From NCBI GenBank assembly GCA_027605045.1, contig JAQFWX010000041.1:124001-188000 (forward strand): 64,000 bases of DNA. The letters are read 5' to 3'. Under the pieces are notes generated by a model. That model was given only the letters and a program-made list of their open reading frames with translations, searched no databases and was not told the DNA's origin. Below, in pieces: positions 48,482-59,923 of this stretch. The translations under genes and the position numbers were made by a program. The first letter of the stretch is position 1; each line of letters starts with the position of its first letter. The DNA comes from Phallus indusiatus. Lineage: Eukaryota; Basidiomycota; Agaricomycetes; Phallales; Phallaceae.

Positions 48482-48809
48482 TACTACACGGCAATAACCT
48501 TGTAAAAAATTTCTTTAGTCCTGGGCATACAGTATTGGTGCTGAATTTGAGCTGTAACGTATTGTATAATTGAACACGTCAATTCGGCTACTTCTGAGTC
48601 TTGAGTTTATACTGGTATTCGATAGATGTTGCATATTATCCACAAAACCGAAACTCGTCAAGGTAAACAAAATAAATACTAGATTGCTTGAAGCACGCGT
48701 ACGCGTTACACACTGTAGCAACAATTTGAGTCTCCGCGTTCTCAATTTTTTTTAGCCTTGAGCTCAACCCTGACCTCAACCATCCTCCACCTCAGGCTTT
48801 GTTGAACCC
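48482..48809. other. Spacer between tandem zinc-finger-like genes
   Basis: This contains the copy 1 3' end and the copy 2 promoter. The text cttgagctcaaccctgacctcaacc just before 48800 resembles ctgacctcgaccg just before copy 1, so the duplication included the promoter. Confidence 0.5.
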
Positions 48810-49545
48810 ATGTCAAATTTTCCTAAATGCGCTTGCGGCTATCTGCCAAAAACATTGACAGGCCAGACGCGACATATAAACAAATGCGAAGCCTTTTTGA
48901 ATTTTCTTTATGAGCCTCGGGCTGCTGGACCGGTCAAAGACACGAACGAGGACCTCAGAGGGAACAAGCGACGACGCGTCGAGCTTGAAGCTTCAACCCC
49001 GGTATCAGCAAATAAAGTAGTACACTTTCATTTTTCACGTCATTCGATGACGCTGAGATTTTTCAAAGGACTTAGCTATGCTTGAATCCCACGCGGTAGC
49101 CGATGCCAACGGTCCTCAAAAACATACCACTGGCGGTGGGAGTGACCCCGACATCGGACCCAATTCTCGACGATCGTATTCAAAACACGACTCGGAGTTG
49201 CCTACTCAAACCATGTATAAGAAATCGGGATCATCTCGCGACCAATACGATGAGAAATCCCGATATCCTAGTACCGGTTCAAAATCAAATGCACGTCCCA
49301 ATACACCTGTCGCGCCACCCCTTCCTGCGTCATCCGAATACTATCCGTTTTCCAACTACTCACAGTATCTTTTGGCCAAATGGTTTGAAACAGCAGCGGA
49401 ATCAGGGACACTTTCATTCGATCACCTGCTTGCATGTTTTCGAGACCCTATGTTCAAAAAAGAGGACTGCGACATGGATGGGTTTAGTTACGACCGTATG
49501 TTGGAGTTACTGAATTCGGTCAATGTCTATGAAAGAACTCCGTAA
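48810..49545 (+). CDS. Small zinc-finger-like protein, tandem copy 2
   Basis: Exon 1, MSNFPKCACGYLPKTLTGQT then RHINKC, keeps the C-x-C-x(12)-H-x(3)-C finger and a basic GNKRRRVELE patch. An intron starting gtagtacac and ending tttcaaag (about 49015-49069) joins SANK in frame to DLAMLESHAVADANG. The C-terminal block EYYPFSNYSQYLLAKWFETA, LSFDHLLACFRDPMFKKED and YDRMLELLN aligns with copy 1. Both copies keep the finger, the intron and the terminal block, while the linker has diverged. That pattern suggests selection on the two ends. Function unknown. Confidence 0.65.
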
Positions 49546-51249
49546 TTATAGTAAAAGATATCCTGTGATAGGTAATTTAGTGATAGCAAAGAGCTTTATG
49601 AAATTACCGTGCAATATGTACACACATGTATACTAATCCGCGTCTCACGTGCAGTGACGCGTAATATCCAACTAAGCGCGTCGTCGATTGCATAAGATTA
49701 AGATTACGCGTGAAGAAAAGGTGACACTGTCATCGCACTTGCCGGAACGTCGTTGAAATTCAAGTTTAAGTTATCAAAAATGTCGTCGGAGCTCACAACT
49801 TGTGGAACCGACATGATCGCCTGATCTTTGGTGCTCATGAAAGTTTTCTTCCACTGTAGTCAACCAAGAATTTCTGAACCAACGTTACTTTCTAACGGGA
49901 TATTCAAGGATGAGCAGTATTTGTGTATTGGTTGATGGTTTCATTTCATGAGCTTTTTTTGTGGTCACATCACTTGACGCTAAATTAACCATTCAGTGGC
50001 ATTCACTTCGGTTTTGAATGCTTGATACAGGCGGTTTATGCAAAGTCAGTTCACTATGAAGTATAAGTTCTGGTAAACTAACTCCACTGACCGTCTGTAA
50101 GCTGAAGTGGCTTGAAGTCTGATCGGACTCCGATGGAGCTCGCCGCCAGTGGTCTAGTGCCGCAAACCATAAATAGCTTCAGATCATACAACACTGTAGT
50201 CTCTTCGAGTTCTCAGATTGCTCCTACAGTATACATCATGGCATAAACATGCCTTATTGTCTGAGGCCGTCAAATCTACTACCCTCAATCCATTGTTTAA
50301 TAAGATTTTGTGAACGGACATGAGCCGCTCATGCAGTGCCTATCACATGTACACGTACCTTTAATTCAATATTCAAGCTGTGGGGATACATGACAGGAGG
50401 CTTCACGTATGATCACATGATCGAGAATCATCCCACTAGTATTCAATTTGGGATCATTTTAATGGATTAAAAGGAAGTTGATATAATACACTGACTCAAT
50501 TGAAACGATAAGACAATTCAGCGGACTTTCAGATTGTCCACCAAGAAACCTTATGAAAATCTTGGCACGTGTGTCAATGGTGTCACTGGCAAGGAAAAGA
50601 CAGGAGAAACCTTTCCGGTGGGGCATATACGTAGACATTGTGTCATTTGCCGTTAGTTTAATTCCTATTGATTTGAATTGAGACGTGGTTTGAGTTAGTT
50701 CAGCGCTCCGGCTCGTTGACCGCGATAGACCGATACCTGTATGTACATATTAATCATAGTGATAATATCGCTTCGTAGCCCTGAGGAAGATTTCATCGAA
50801 TTCGTTGAGAAGATTTATTGTGATTTTTACTGGAAGAAATTAAGGTCAACTACCCGAATCAGCGCTCCAACGTTCTTCGTTTGGGTGGATTTAAGGTTTG
50901 CATTCCTTAAGTTTCACTGAAGTCATACTAACTACAGATAAACTCCTTTTTTAATACGGAAACTTCGAAAGCTTGGAGATTTGCCAATTTGTTAATAAAC
51001 TCACATGGCTAAAATATCTCGTGCGTGATAATCTACTACCCGTCCGGCCAAAGAGAATAAGAGATAGCCCCTCGTACCGAGATGGTTCGGGTATTGTTAT
51101 GACGGTTTGGTATTTGGTTACGATATCGAAAGTCCAGATCCAGTAATTAAGCTCAACTAAGTAAGTTCGACTTCATAGCACACGTAGTTGTGGTGCCAGT
51201 AGCCACCAGGCGCTCCCAGGCGTACCTGTTATATACATAGCTTTGCGGG
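49546..51249. other. Intergenic, 1.7 kb, with one small minus-strand frame
   Basis: A 44-codon minus-strand frame at 49838-49704 (MSTKDQAIMSVPQVVSSDDI...) has the size and acidic middle of a short peptide precursor but ends FLHA, not a CaaX box. Nothing else is recognised. The right end holds the CYP53 promoter (tatatacat near 51230). Confidence 0.35.
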
Positions 51250-53270
51250 ATGCTTTCGTCAAATCCACTCACCTTTCCTCCACAAACTCATTTCTCTCTC
51301 TGGCTCAGTATGACGCTCGAAGTAGACAAACTTCAACTTGGTTTAGACTCACGACAAATAATTTCCCTAACCACACTAATAGATGCTATGAAACATCATT
51401 ATTCTTCACTCCCAAAGATCGCGATAGTAGTATTAGTGCTTACCATACCACTGTATCATATTTTGGCGTGGTGGGTCGACAAGCACGATATTCGTGATAC
51501 GCCAGGACCCAAGCTGGCTGCCTTGTCGGACGCTTGGCTTGGGTACCAGTCAGTTCGCGGACAAAGGTCTACGGTTGTCCATGATCTTCACCGGAAAGTC
51601 GGTCAGTCAGCACCTAATAGACGTTATCATATCCCTGTTTCTAGAATGGATGATGAATACCTGTATCCTAGGTAAATTCGTCCGTATTGCACCGAATCAC
51701 GTCTCCATTAGTGATCCTGAAGCCCTACCAATCGTATACGGTCATGGGTCAGGTACAACAAAGGTAAAGCAAAAAAGGATACCACACTGACGGCACGGAT
51801 CTTAATGAATTTTAAATAGAGCGATTATTACGACTCGTTTGTTTTCATTCGTCGAGGTATCTTTAGTACCCGGTCCCGTGCAGAACATACACGCAAGCGG
51901 AAAATGATTGCTCACATGTTTTCACCAAAGAACGTGTCTGGGTTTGAGAATCATGCAAGGATGGGATTAATGAAGCTCATCAAGCAATGGGATAAACTGT
52001 GCGAAGGTGGCGTCAAGGGAATCTCCGGAACAGAAGGCGAAAGTGGATGGGTGGGCCGCGATGGACGAGTGTGGTTTGATGTGCTCCCATGGTGCAGCTA
52101 CCTTTCGATCGACATCGTTGGTGATTTGGCATTCGGTGCACCGTTCGGCATGCTCGATGCTGCCAAGGATCTGGCCCCTGTTGCAGTGAACGACGGCGAG
52201 CCGGGTGCACCATTGAAGATAGTTTATGTTCCAGCAATACAGATCCTTAACTCTCGAGGAGATTTCGCTTCCTCCATAGGTGTCCTTCCGCTCTGGATTC
52301 GGCCTCATATCCATAGATTGCCTTGGTATTCTCAAGGCCAGCAAGCAGGCAAATATCTAGCTGGCATGGCTATTGCTAGAGTAGAAGCACGCTTAGCAGA
52401 GCCAAACCCGACTGATCGGGGCGATTTGCTTTCTAAACTGATGGAAGGAAAGAGCGAAGACGGAAGTCCGATGGGCAAGGAAGAATTGATTTCTGAAGCG
52501 TTAACTCAGCTTATTGCTGGCAGTGATACTGTTTCAAAGTAAGTTGCCAGCATTTTCACACAAGTTTCGGGTCAATAACCGACCATGAAAAACAGTTCGT
52601 CAGCCGGCATCATATTTCACCTTGCACAAAATCCCAAAGTGCAGAAGAAGTTGCAGGCCGAGTTAGACTCAGCGCTAGGTCTGGAAGAGGGTGTCATACA
52701 ATATGAATCCGTCAAGAAGCTCAAATACCTAGAGGCGTGTATCAATGAAGGCCTTCGTGCCCTCTCAACGGTTTCCATGGGTCTTCCCCGAGTCGTTGGG
52801 GAAGGAGGTCTAGACATATGTGGGAGACACTTCAAAGAAGGAACTATCATTAGCGTTCCAAGCTATACGGTCCATAGAAACGTAAACGTTTGGGGCGACG
52901 ACATTGAGGAATATCGACCAGAACGATGGTTTGAACGAGACGCCAACTTGATCCAAAAGACCTTTAACCCATTTTCCGTCGGGCCAAGGTAAGAGAGATT
53001 CTGATATGTTGCTTTAAGAATATAGTGTTAATGAGCATGACGTGCAGAGCTTGTGTAGGAAAAAACCTTGCCATACTGGAACTGTTCATTATCATAGCCA
53101 CTTTGTTTAGACGGTATGAGTTCACTCTGGAGTCGGATGAACCCGTAAGCACGTTATGTCTCTTTTAATTAGCTTGATTTCTTGACCTTTTCTTGTAGCT
53201 CAAAACTCGAGAAGGATTTCTAAGAAAGCCTGTTAGTACAAGAGTTGGGATGAAGCGCCGATCTGTGTGA
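51250..53270 (+). CDS. Cytochrome P450, CYP53 family (benzoate 4-monooxygenase)
   Basis: The frame starts at ATG 51250; a second ATG at 51310 is possible. A membrane anchor, LPKIAIVVLVLTIPLYHILAW, precedes the proline hinge TPGPKLAALSDAWLGYQSVR. An intron splices HRKVG to KFVRIAPNHVSISDPEALP. Later blocks are GIFSTRSRAEHTRKRKMIAH and MFSPKNVSGFE, typical of CYP53, then the I-helix LIAGSDTVSNSSSAG across an intron near 52540-52595. The K-helix is EACINEGLR, followed by YRPERWFE, and the heme loop FNPFSVGPRACVGKN is split by an intron after GPR. It ends GMKRRSV at 53270. The heme cysteine, ExxR and oxygen-activation Thr are all present, so the enzyme should be active. CYP53 members hydroxylate benzoate and related aromatics at the para position in the ER, feeding the beta-ketoadipate route. 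Confidence 0.9.
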
Positions 53271-55062
53271 TCTTACCATATTTTTTCTTCTGCTTCGCCA
53301 AGTTTATCTGACCTAGTTTTATGAGTATTATTGTCATGACCCTTATGTAATATATTTTGATACGACTCGCTCAATGACTATGGACCTGAAAGACTACTGT
53401 TCCGACCAATGGATCCGGAGCTTGAGCATTTTGTAAAAGTTTTTCTGAGCTGAACGCAGGAACAGCGACGTACGTTGCGCGGGAAACGCTTGCAGCCTTT
53501 GGCGGTAACGCGAATTTTTTGAACGTGAGAATAATCAGAGATGATTACTCCACTACACTCTGCTCAAAACCGGTATCGGAAACATCATCAATAGCACCCG
53601 TAGTAGATTTAATCATAGCGTACCTCGTTTTCAACGTAACACCCAACCTCTCACAAACACTCATCTCAACGTATCTTTCCTCATATCATCCGGATCCGGA
53701 GAATTAATAATCAACATCTTAGGCAGATGTAAAGCCGAATGACTAGTAAGCCTACAGCGCGTCTACTTTTCTTCGCGTGTCCCCGTTGCGGCTGGTTTGA
53801 AGTAAGCCATCTTACTTCGATGATTCTAAGTTTGTCAGCTTTGGAAGAAGCGAAAAGGGAGGTGTCGTAAGAGGTCGTAAGGCGCGTTCGGGAGGTGAAA
53901 TCGTTAGAGGTTTGTAAGATGAAAAGGGCCGGGAAAAGCAACCGATTCGAAGAGGTTCCAGAATCTGACATTTCCGTCGCCCTGAAAATCACCCAAAATG
54001 AGAGCTCGAAGAGAATGTTCGTATGTTTTGCAGAGAAAAGTGATCGCTTGGGATTGAGTGGAGGAAATCGATATTCAACTGCGTTGTACGACATCCGCGG
54101 ACGCGAGTAGCAGTCGCTCGAGCTGGTGAAACTTATGATAACTTCGGAAAAGCACATGGCCAACAGGTCCGCGACGTCGTTCTGCCATATTGACAGTTGG
54201 GAACGGAAGGAGGAAAGAGTGAGGAAGATGAAGAGGAGGCCCGCCGCAGGGTGAAGGTGTAGAGGACACTATAAATATGGTGGCAAACGATTGCGAGGTT
54301 GAGTCGGATTACCCGGAGCTGGTTCTGGATCCGGTGCGAGAGGACGTGGTCTTCGAGGTGTGCTGATACTGCATCCAAACGCGATCTCTAGCGACGCGGA
54401 GTTTGATCGGGAGTGTTTACGCGTGTACTGTTTGATTCCGTTTGAAAGGGAACTTCAAAAAGGTGAAACAACGTGGAAGCCCAGGAAAGCCCTCAGCAAG
54501 AAGATGAACGTAAGCTGTGATGGGAGCGCAACAGGAGTGGTCAGAGATGCGAAAGGGAATCAGTGTAGTGTGCTCAGAGGGAAATCATAATGGGAGTATA
54601 AAAGTTTTTATTATTGTAGTCGAAAAGGTTTGTTTTTTATATACAGTTTGTAAATATATGTTCCAGGGAAATGGAACTAAAAGATGATTGGAAAGATAAA
54701 ATATAAGAACTGTGAATTTTAAATAAAAGTGAAACGAAGGGGAGACAAAAGGTGAAAAATAGAAAGTATAGCCTTTTAGTACCTCAGAATCACCTAACAA
54801 TAAGGAACGGCGCATATAGCCTTCGCTGACTAATCTCCGTGTAGCCTGTTCGCACAACCATCAGCTGGTTAAAAAAAGAGTCGATAGTATCTGGTGATTT
54901 TTGACTAACTAATTTTCAGATGCGCATGCCAAGAAATGGAACTCAAAATCAAGAGCGGAAATTGTAAAAGGCTGAAAGAGACATAAAGATTGTTGATAAG
55001 AACTCAAACAGGAAGGTGCGTGATATTTCTTGTCCTAAGGGAGCTCTCGGCTTTGCTGTTTT
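53271..55062. other. Gene-poor stretch after CYP53
   Basis: Plus-strand frames at 53519-53707, 53895-54110 and 54360-54590 and a minus-strand frame at 54163-53711 are open but share no motif with known families and lack splice partners. I see no supported gene. Confidence 0.4.
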
Positions 55063-55590
55063 GACTGGACTGGTTCCGAACTTCCACATGGATAGTTTCT
55101 ATTTTGCTAGGTCTAATACAACCCAATTGATTTACGAGTCCTCTTCTAGTTTTGAATCTTCTCTGAGTCTTGATTAATGAATTAACGATTTTTCATTGTA
55201 CCATGTGTGGTATACTCGCACATGAGTTCTAAAATCGTACAGCTCAAACAAACAAAAGAACAACAGCGACGAGGAGACGGAGATAACGCCCCGCCCTCAG
55301 GGTCTACATTTGGCATTTTTTCAAGGCACTCGGTCCTTTCTTACATCGGGAAACAATAATTTCTCGGAACCAAACCGTCATAATTTTGAGGACGATTCTG
55401 ATTCTGACAGTGGGGATGAGGGTCAAGGCCTAGGTACAGACACAGTTTTCTTGGAATGAACCGGACTGGGGTGAGGGAAGCTCTTATCTAAAAATAGACG
55501 GAATATCCTGTAATATATGCCGGTATTAATTCAGCTTTCGCAGCTACTCATAAGAATACTTCATCGTTGAAAACTACTACAAACATGTAC
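55063..55590 (+). repeat. Degenerate repeated module, copy 1 (acidic peptide reading)
   Basis: In one frame (about 55302-55460) the sequence reads LHLAFFQGTRSFLTSGNNNF then SEPNRHNFEDDSDSDSGDEG. This aligns with the peptide at 57.8-57.96 kb, and the non-coding tail (ctaaaaatagacggaatatcctgtaatatat) aligns with the sequence after that copy. Upstream the frame is closed by stops, so this copy is broken. Its left part matches 55966-56130. Confidence 0.5.
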
Positions 55591-55965
55591 CGCCTGTTGT
55601 CGGGGTCAGACCGGCAGTATACGAGTAACAACAACGTATACGCACACTCTCCTTGCATAATTGCCCAATCTTTAGGATCTCCCACTTACACTTCAAGTTA
55701 TTCTTCCCTCGCCTTTCAGGAAATTGTTAATGACCTGATCATTGATATTACACAAATGCACGCACCTCTGCGATTGAAACCGATGTTCGAATAGGCTGTA
55801 ACCGCCTGATGCAATCCAATTCACTTCCTCGATTTCTGCACGTTCCATTTTACGACCTGTCTTCTTTTTAGAAACTTCTCATGGGCACTTTTACCGGAAT
55901 TCAGATGGGCAATAAATAAAATGTTGATGAACTGAAACTGAATAAGAAGTGAGATATCTGCTCGT

Positions 55966-56130
55966 TCCGAACTTCCGCATTGTGAGCAAATTCTATCAGA
56001 CTAAAGTATGTTATACAGTCATACTAGTACGCCGCAATTGATTACAAGCCTTCTTCCTTGGGTCTTGATCTTTTACCGTCTTCGACATCGCGGTATCCTC
56101 GAACATGAGATGATGTCTCGAGTGTGCCAA
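55966..56130 (+). repeat. Degenerate repeated module, partial copy 2
   Basis: The stretch from tcgttccgaacttccgcat to cctcgaacatgag aligns, with many differences, with about 55072-55230 (ggttccgaacttccacat to actcgcacatgag), including a shared caattgatt...cctctt core. It lacks the acidic-peptide half. Confidence 0.4.
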
Positions 56131-57259
56131 TCAGCAATCTAGGTAGCGCTCTGGAAATTTCAAGATTTTGGGGGATGGTGCGTCATGACACCAAGATCGC
56201 TGATCGGCGGCAGACTAACCATCGAAGTAGCTCAATGTCAGCCCCGCGAGCTTTATATGCTCGCAATCTGTGATAGTTTTATTCAACTCACTTAGGACCT
56301 CCATGAATTTTTCTCTCTTGTCCGCTGAAACTTCACAAGTGCTTGTTCATAATCGTGCTGTATTCTCTAGTGGCGAATATAACCTTGGTACGTGTATTAT
56401 TTATGTCATAATAATTGATTGGTTTGACTGATTCAATTTTTTTTTTCCTAAGTTGCGACCACCAATTTGTTGTTATGGGATATCTTGCTCACCTTTTCTA
56501 GAGAAGTACATTGTAAAATGACACTTTGTTTTATCATCGTCTAATCTTTGGCATATAGGAACTATATATCTGGTCGTGAGCTATCTTTTTCAGTTAATTC
56601 TCGCTGACATAAGGATGCGAAATTGCTAGATATCACTCAAAAACCAATTGGACCACTTTATTCTATATAATCACCCGTTATGTACCTTTCATTGCCAACG
56701 CGTACGCTGAGTGATAGTATTCACCAATAATTATCTTGCACACTGATAAATTCTCTTGAAGGACTTGCTTGATATTACTCCTGTACCCTAATTCATTTCC
56801 AAATTCTGGACCGCTGGATTTATCTAAACCTGATGGAATGTTTATGGAGGTTTTCCGGGCACTATATACCTCTTCGTGGTTAGTTGTATTGATTTGCACG
56901 GAAATACTCTTTCTAAGAAGAGGTAAGTGATTTCCATCGTTTTATATCTCGAACGATTCTGACCTCGGTCAGTCGTTGCGTTGCATGGCGGCTCACGACT
57001 GCTTTTACGTATCTTAGGGGGCTTTTGTGCTTGCGAAATAATTTCTGCCATTGTTCTGATTTCGTTTGCTGACGCGCAGGTATATCTGACCTGAGTTTTC
57101 ATTACTGAGTCCGAGTCAAAACTTCTAAATCTTGATTTTATTGTTTTCTAAGATGTCGACACATCACCGTGTTTCCACACGACCATCCGCGTTGTCACTA
57201 TTATCTCCTCAAACCTACTTTACGTACGCAGCATAGTAATTCTCCACGAGAATGAGAGC

Positions 57260-57475
57260 TTGACACTGATAGATTATAATGACAGGATTCCAGAGCTTGC
57301 ATTTCAAGCCCTCTTATTCGTGCTCGTAGCAAGGATAATAATTTTAGACTGGAAAGGAGTATCAAACGGCAACCTCCTGACAATTATAGTCCGTGATGGG
57401 CTTTGTAGTTACTGTTACAATCTATGTGCGTGGTTATCTCTTCTTTTCTCTCTTCATCAGCTGACGCTACAGTGA
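57260..57475 (+). pseudogene. Fragment of an agaric multi-pass membrane protein (DUF6533-like)
   Basis: The frame reads ELAFQALLFVLVARIIILDW, then KGVSNGNLLTIIVRDGLCSY and two hydrophobic stretches. This recalls the helix-loop-helix with a conserved RDG in the DUF6533 integral membrane proteins that are abundant in Agaricomycetes. No start, no other exon and no N-terminal half are seen, so it is probably a decayed piece. Confidence 0.3.
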
Positions 57476-57707
57476 ATTAAATAGGTGGACTACTTGTGAT
57501 CTTGATTCGGCCAACGTTTTTGAGTGGTCCTCTTGGACTACCTAATATACTGTAAGTGTCTGTACCTGTACAACTCTCGAACGGTCCTATTGATAATTAA
57601 ATATTATGAAAGCTGGTCCTCTGTCAGTTTGTCAGTAACTGTAAGTGAAAATATTATCTTATCATTGATAATTTACAAATCGATTTTGTTAGAGCACTCG
57701 TCTGGTT

Positions 57708-57962
57708 TTGAATCTTCGTGCTGCTGCCGCCAGACAAACAGGAGCGAACAATCTATCAACACCCGCGGCCCGCCCGCGTGTTGGCACTCATTTGACATTT
57801 ATGCAAAACGCTCGTTCCTTTTTTGCCTCGGGAAACGATGATTTCTCTGCGCCATACCGTTATGAATTTGAACCTGATTCAGACTCTGACAGCGATGACT
57901 TGGGTCAAGGTACTTCCAGTGATGCTTCCTCACTGGCGGACTGGAGCCCGGTCAGTTTTTAA
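57708..57962 (+). CDS. Acidic repeat-module peptide, unknown function
   Basis: An 84-codon frame reads RPRVGTHLTFMQNARSFFAS, then GNDDFSAPYRYEFEPDSDSDSDD and GTSSDASSLADWSPVSF, with a stop at 57962. A broken homologous reading lies at about 55302-55460. The frame is open upstream of the ATG for at least 15 codons (TRLVLNLRAAAARQ...), so an earlier exon is likely. The DSDSDSDD cluster would be a good casein kinase 2 site. No family is recognised. The conservation of the peptide between two degenerate modules is the only sign that it was ever translated. Confidence 0.35.
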   Translation: MNLRAAAARQTGANNLSTPAARPRVGTHLTFMQNARSFFASGNDDFSAPYRYEFEPDSDSDSDDLGQGTSSDASSLADWSPVSF

Positions 57963-58482
57963 TCCAGTCTGGGGGAATCTATCTAAACAGACAAAAATAT
58001 CATGTAATATATTCCGTGATTCCGCTCGTTTATATTAAGATCAACTTCCCTGGAGAAAGTGTTGATTGTCACGATGCGCATATCCTTAGGCAATTTTCCA
58101 GGAACCTGACAAGCTTCCACAGAGATTAAGGTTAGGTGCCGCATGATACGAAAATGAAAATGCTCGCAATTTTGAGGAAAGAGCTGTCAGTATCTTTCCT
58201 TCAATAACCGCTCTACACCTGAATGTAGCCTAGAAACGACAAGGTCCAGTTGATCCAAGTGTCCGGAGTCATGGACCATAAGCGACAACTTTGAGAGTGC
58301 CAGAATTAGGCGGAATGTACCTTACCTTTCCTGTTTAGAAACTAATTTTAGAGGATTAATACATTTCAATTAAAGGAGAACAAATTCGTAGCATCCAATT
58401 TGAAAAATTCCTGAAGTGAGGTTTACAATTATTGGGTGTATGACGGTGTATCGACTTGAAGTTATATATCCGTAAAGAAAAA

Positions 58483-59923
58483 TCACTTTAACCTTCCTAA
58501 CAGCCATTTAACACCCTCCTTAAAATCTGTGTCCTGCTTTCTCGTCGAACTTAAAGTTGGCGCAAAAGCATAAAATGCATGCGGCAATCCAGGATACCTG
58601 TTTGTTTCACATTCCGAGTGAGTTAAACCGAAACTGAGTTGTTCAAAGAACAAATCCGACTAACACATCCACTTTAGTCTTCACGCCGGCTTCTTCTAAA
58701 ATCTTCTGATACAAGAAACCTTCATCACGCAAAGGGTCACAGCCGGCGATTTGGAAATAAGCTGGAGGAAGACCCTCAAAAGAGGGATAAAGGAGCGGAC
58801 TCATATCTGGATTGAGTGCGTTCTCCAGTTTTCCGCCAGTATAAGACTCTGTAGGTGGTGTTGATAGGAAAATCAAAACAACAGTGGTATGGGATATGGG
58901 GAAAACTCAATGGCATACATACCTACGTAAAGTTCAATTGCTTTCTTGGTAACTATCGAGGCATTCTTGTTTTGCTCTATTGACAGAAGCTGAGATTCCC
59001 ATCTTGGAAAAAAGTCAGAAGCACGCATCTCCGCCTGTATATCTGAAACCTTACTTCTTCGGGTATACAGCAGGCGCTATCACCAAAGCGTGGACAAGAA
59101 GTTGACCCGTGATCTTCCCGCGCAATTCATCGTCTTTGAGCGATCTGTGCGCAATAACCGCTGCCATGTTTCCACCGGCTGATAATCCTCCAATGAGAAC
59201 GCCTTTGGTGATATCTAACGAGATAATATCTGCATTGGCTACGGCCTGTTTCCGAAGAAATGGAAATGTGTCAAGTGTTGACGTGATAGTGTCATTATTT
59301 AACGCTGAAAACAAATGGTACTTGCCCATTTCAGACCCGCGTAAGAATCATCAATGGCTGCTGGGAATGGATTCTCGGGAGCAAGACGATAGGCAACAGC
59401 GGCACATGTGACTCTCAATTTGAGTGAAACATCTCTCAACATTGCGTCATTGTCTTCAAGAGTTCCCAAAGACCAGCCTGGTAAATATTTTATTCGAAGA
59501 GCACTAGTTAGATAACGTTTCGATCATTATTTAACAAAAGTTCTTACCCCCTCCGAATAACCAATAGAGCAAAGGGAATTTCTCTCCAGGTTTCTCACCC
59601 AACTCAGGTTTTATTTTCGGGACGTACGTTCGACAAGGGATTGAATGTCCTTCCTGTTTTATGTCAAGGTTTGTGACAATCACACCATCCTCTAAAACTG
59701 AAAAACATGATTTAAGCTGCTTGCAGGCAATGTTCAGTATTATCAGATATACCAGCGACTTACGTTCAAGATCACCCGCTCTAAGTTGCTTGTTTGTTTC
59801 GGCCCATCCGGCAGAAAATTTCTTCCTGAATTCGACAATGCTGTCTGTGTAGAGGGATGGCATGGAAGAAGCGACCGCAGCCCATTCGGGATCTGGGTCT
59901 GAGAGGTGAGCGTATTGAGCCAT
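58483..59923 (-). CDS. Alpha/beta hydrolase (hormone-sensitive-lipase/esterase-like), copy B
   Basis: The frame starts MAQYAHLSDPDPEWAAVASS at ATG 59923 and follows the same exon plan as copy A. GVIVTNLDIKQEGHSIPCRT and FPLLYWLFGGG come first, followed by SLGTLEDNDAMLRDVSLKLR and YRLAPENPFPAAIDDSYAGL. The nucleophile elbow is GLSAGGNMAAVIAHRSLKDD (near 59190-59130). Then come LENALNPDMSPLLYPSFEGL, the acid block GCDPLRDEGFLYQK (near 58740-58700), the histidine block YPGLPHAFYAF and KWLLGRLK, ending at 58483. The triad is complete, and the FGGG oxyanion motif replaces HGGG exactly as in copy A. One exon reads FLRKQAVANADIISLDITKG across a junction matching copy A. The two genes therefore come from one inverted duplication about 13 kb apart. 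Confidence 0.87.

Larger units (their letters stand above)
55591..58482. other. Gene-poor accessory stretch around the repeated modules
   Basis: Besides the modules listed, a plus-strand frame from 56304 (MNFSLLSAETSQVLVHNRAV..., followed by a gtacgtgt donor-like site) and a minus-strand frame at 56899-56678 look mildly coding, but no family or gene model can be supported. Confidence 0.35.

Noticed and set aside
49704..49838. Short minus-strand frame (44 codons) of pheromone-precursor size
   Set aside because: Agaric pheromone precursors end in a CaaX box; this ends FLHA and contains no cysteine, and no pheromone receptor gene is nearby.
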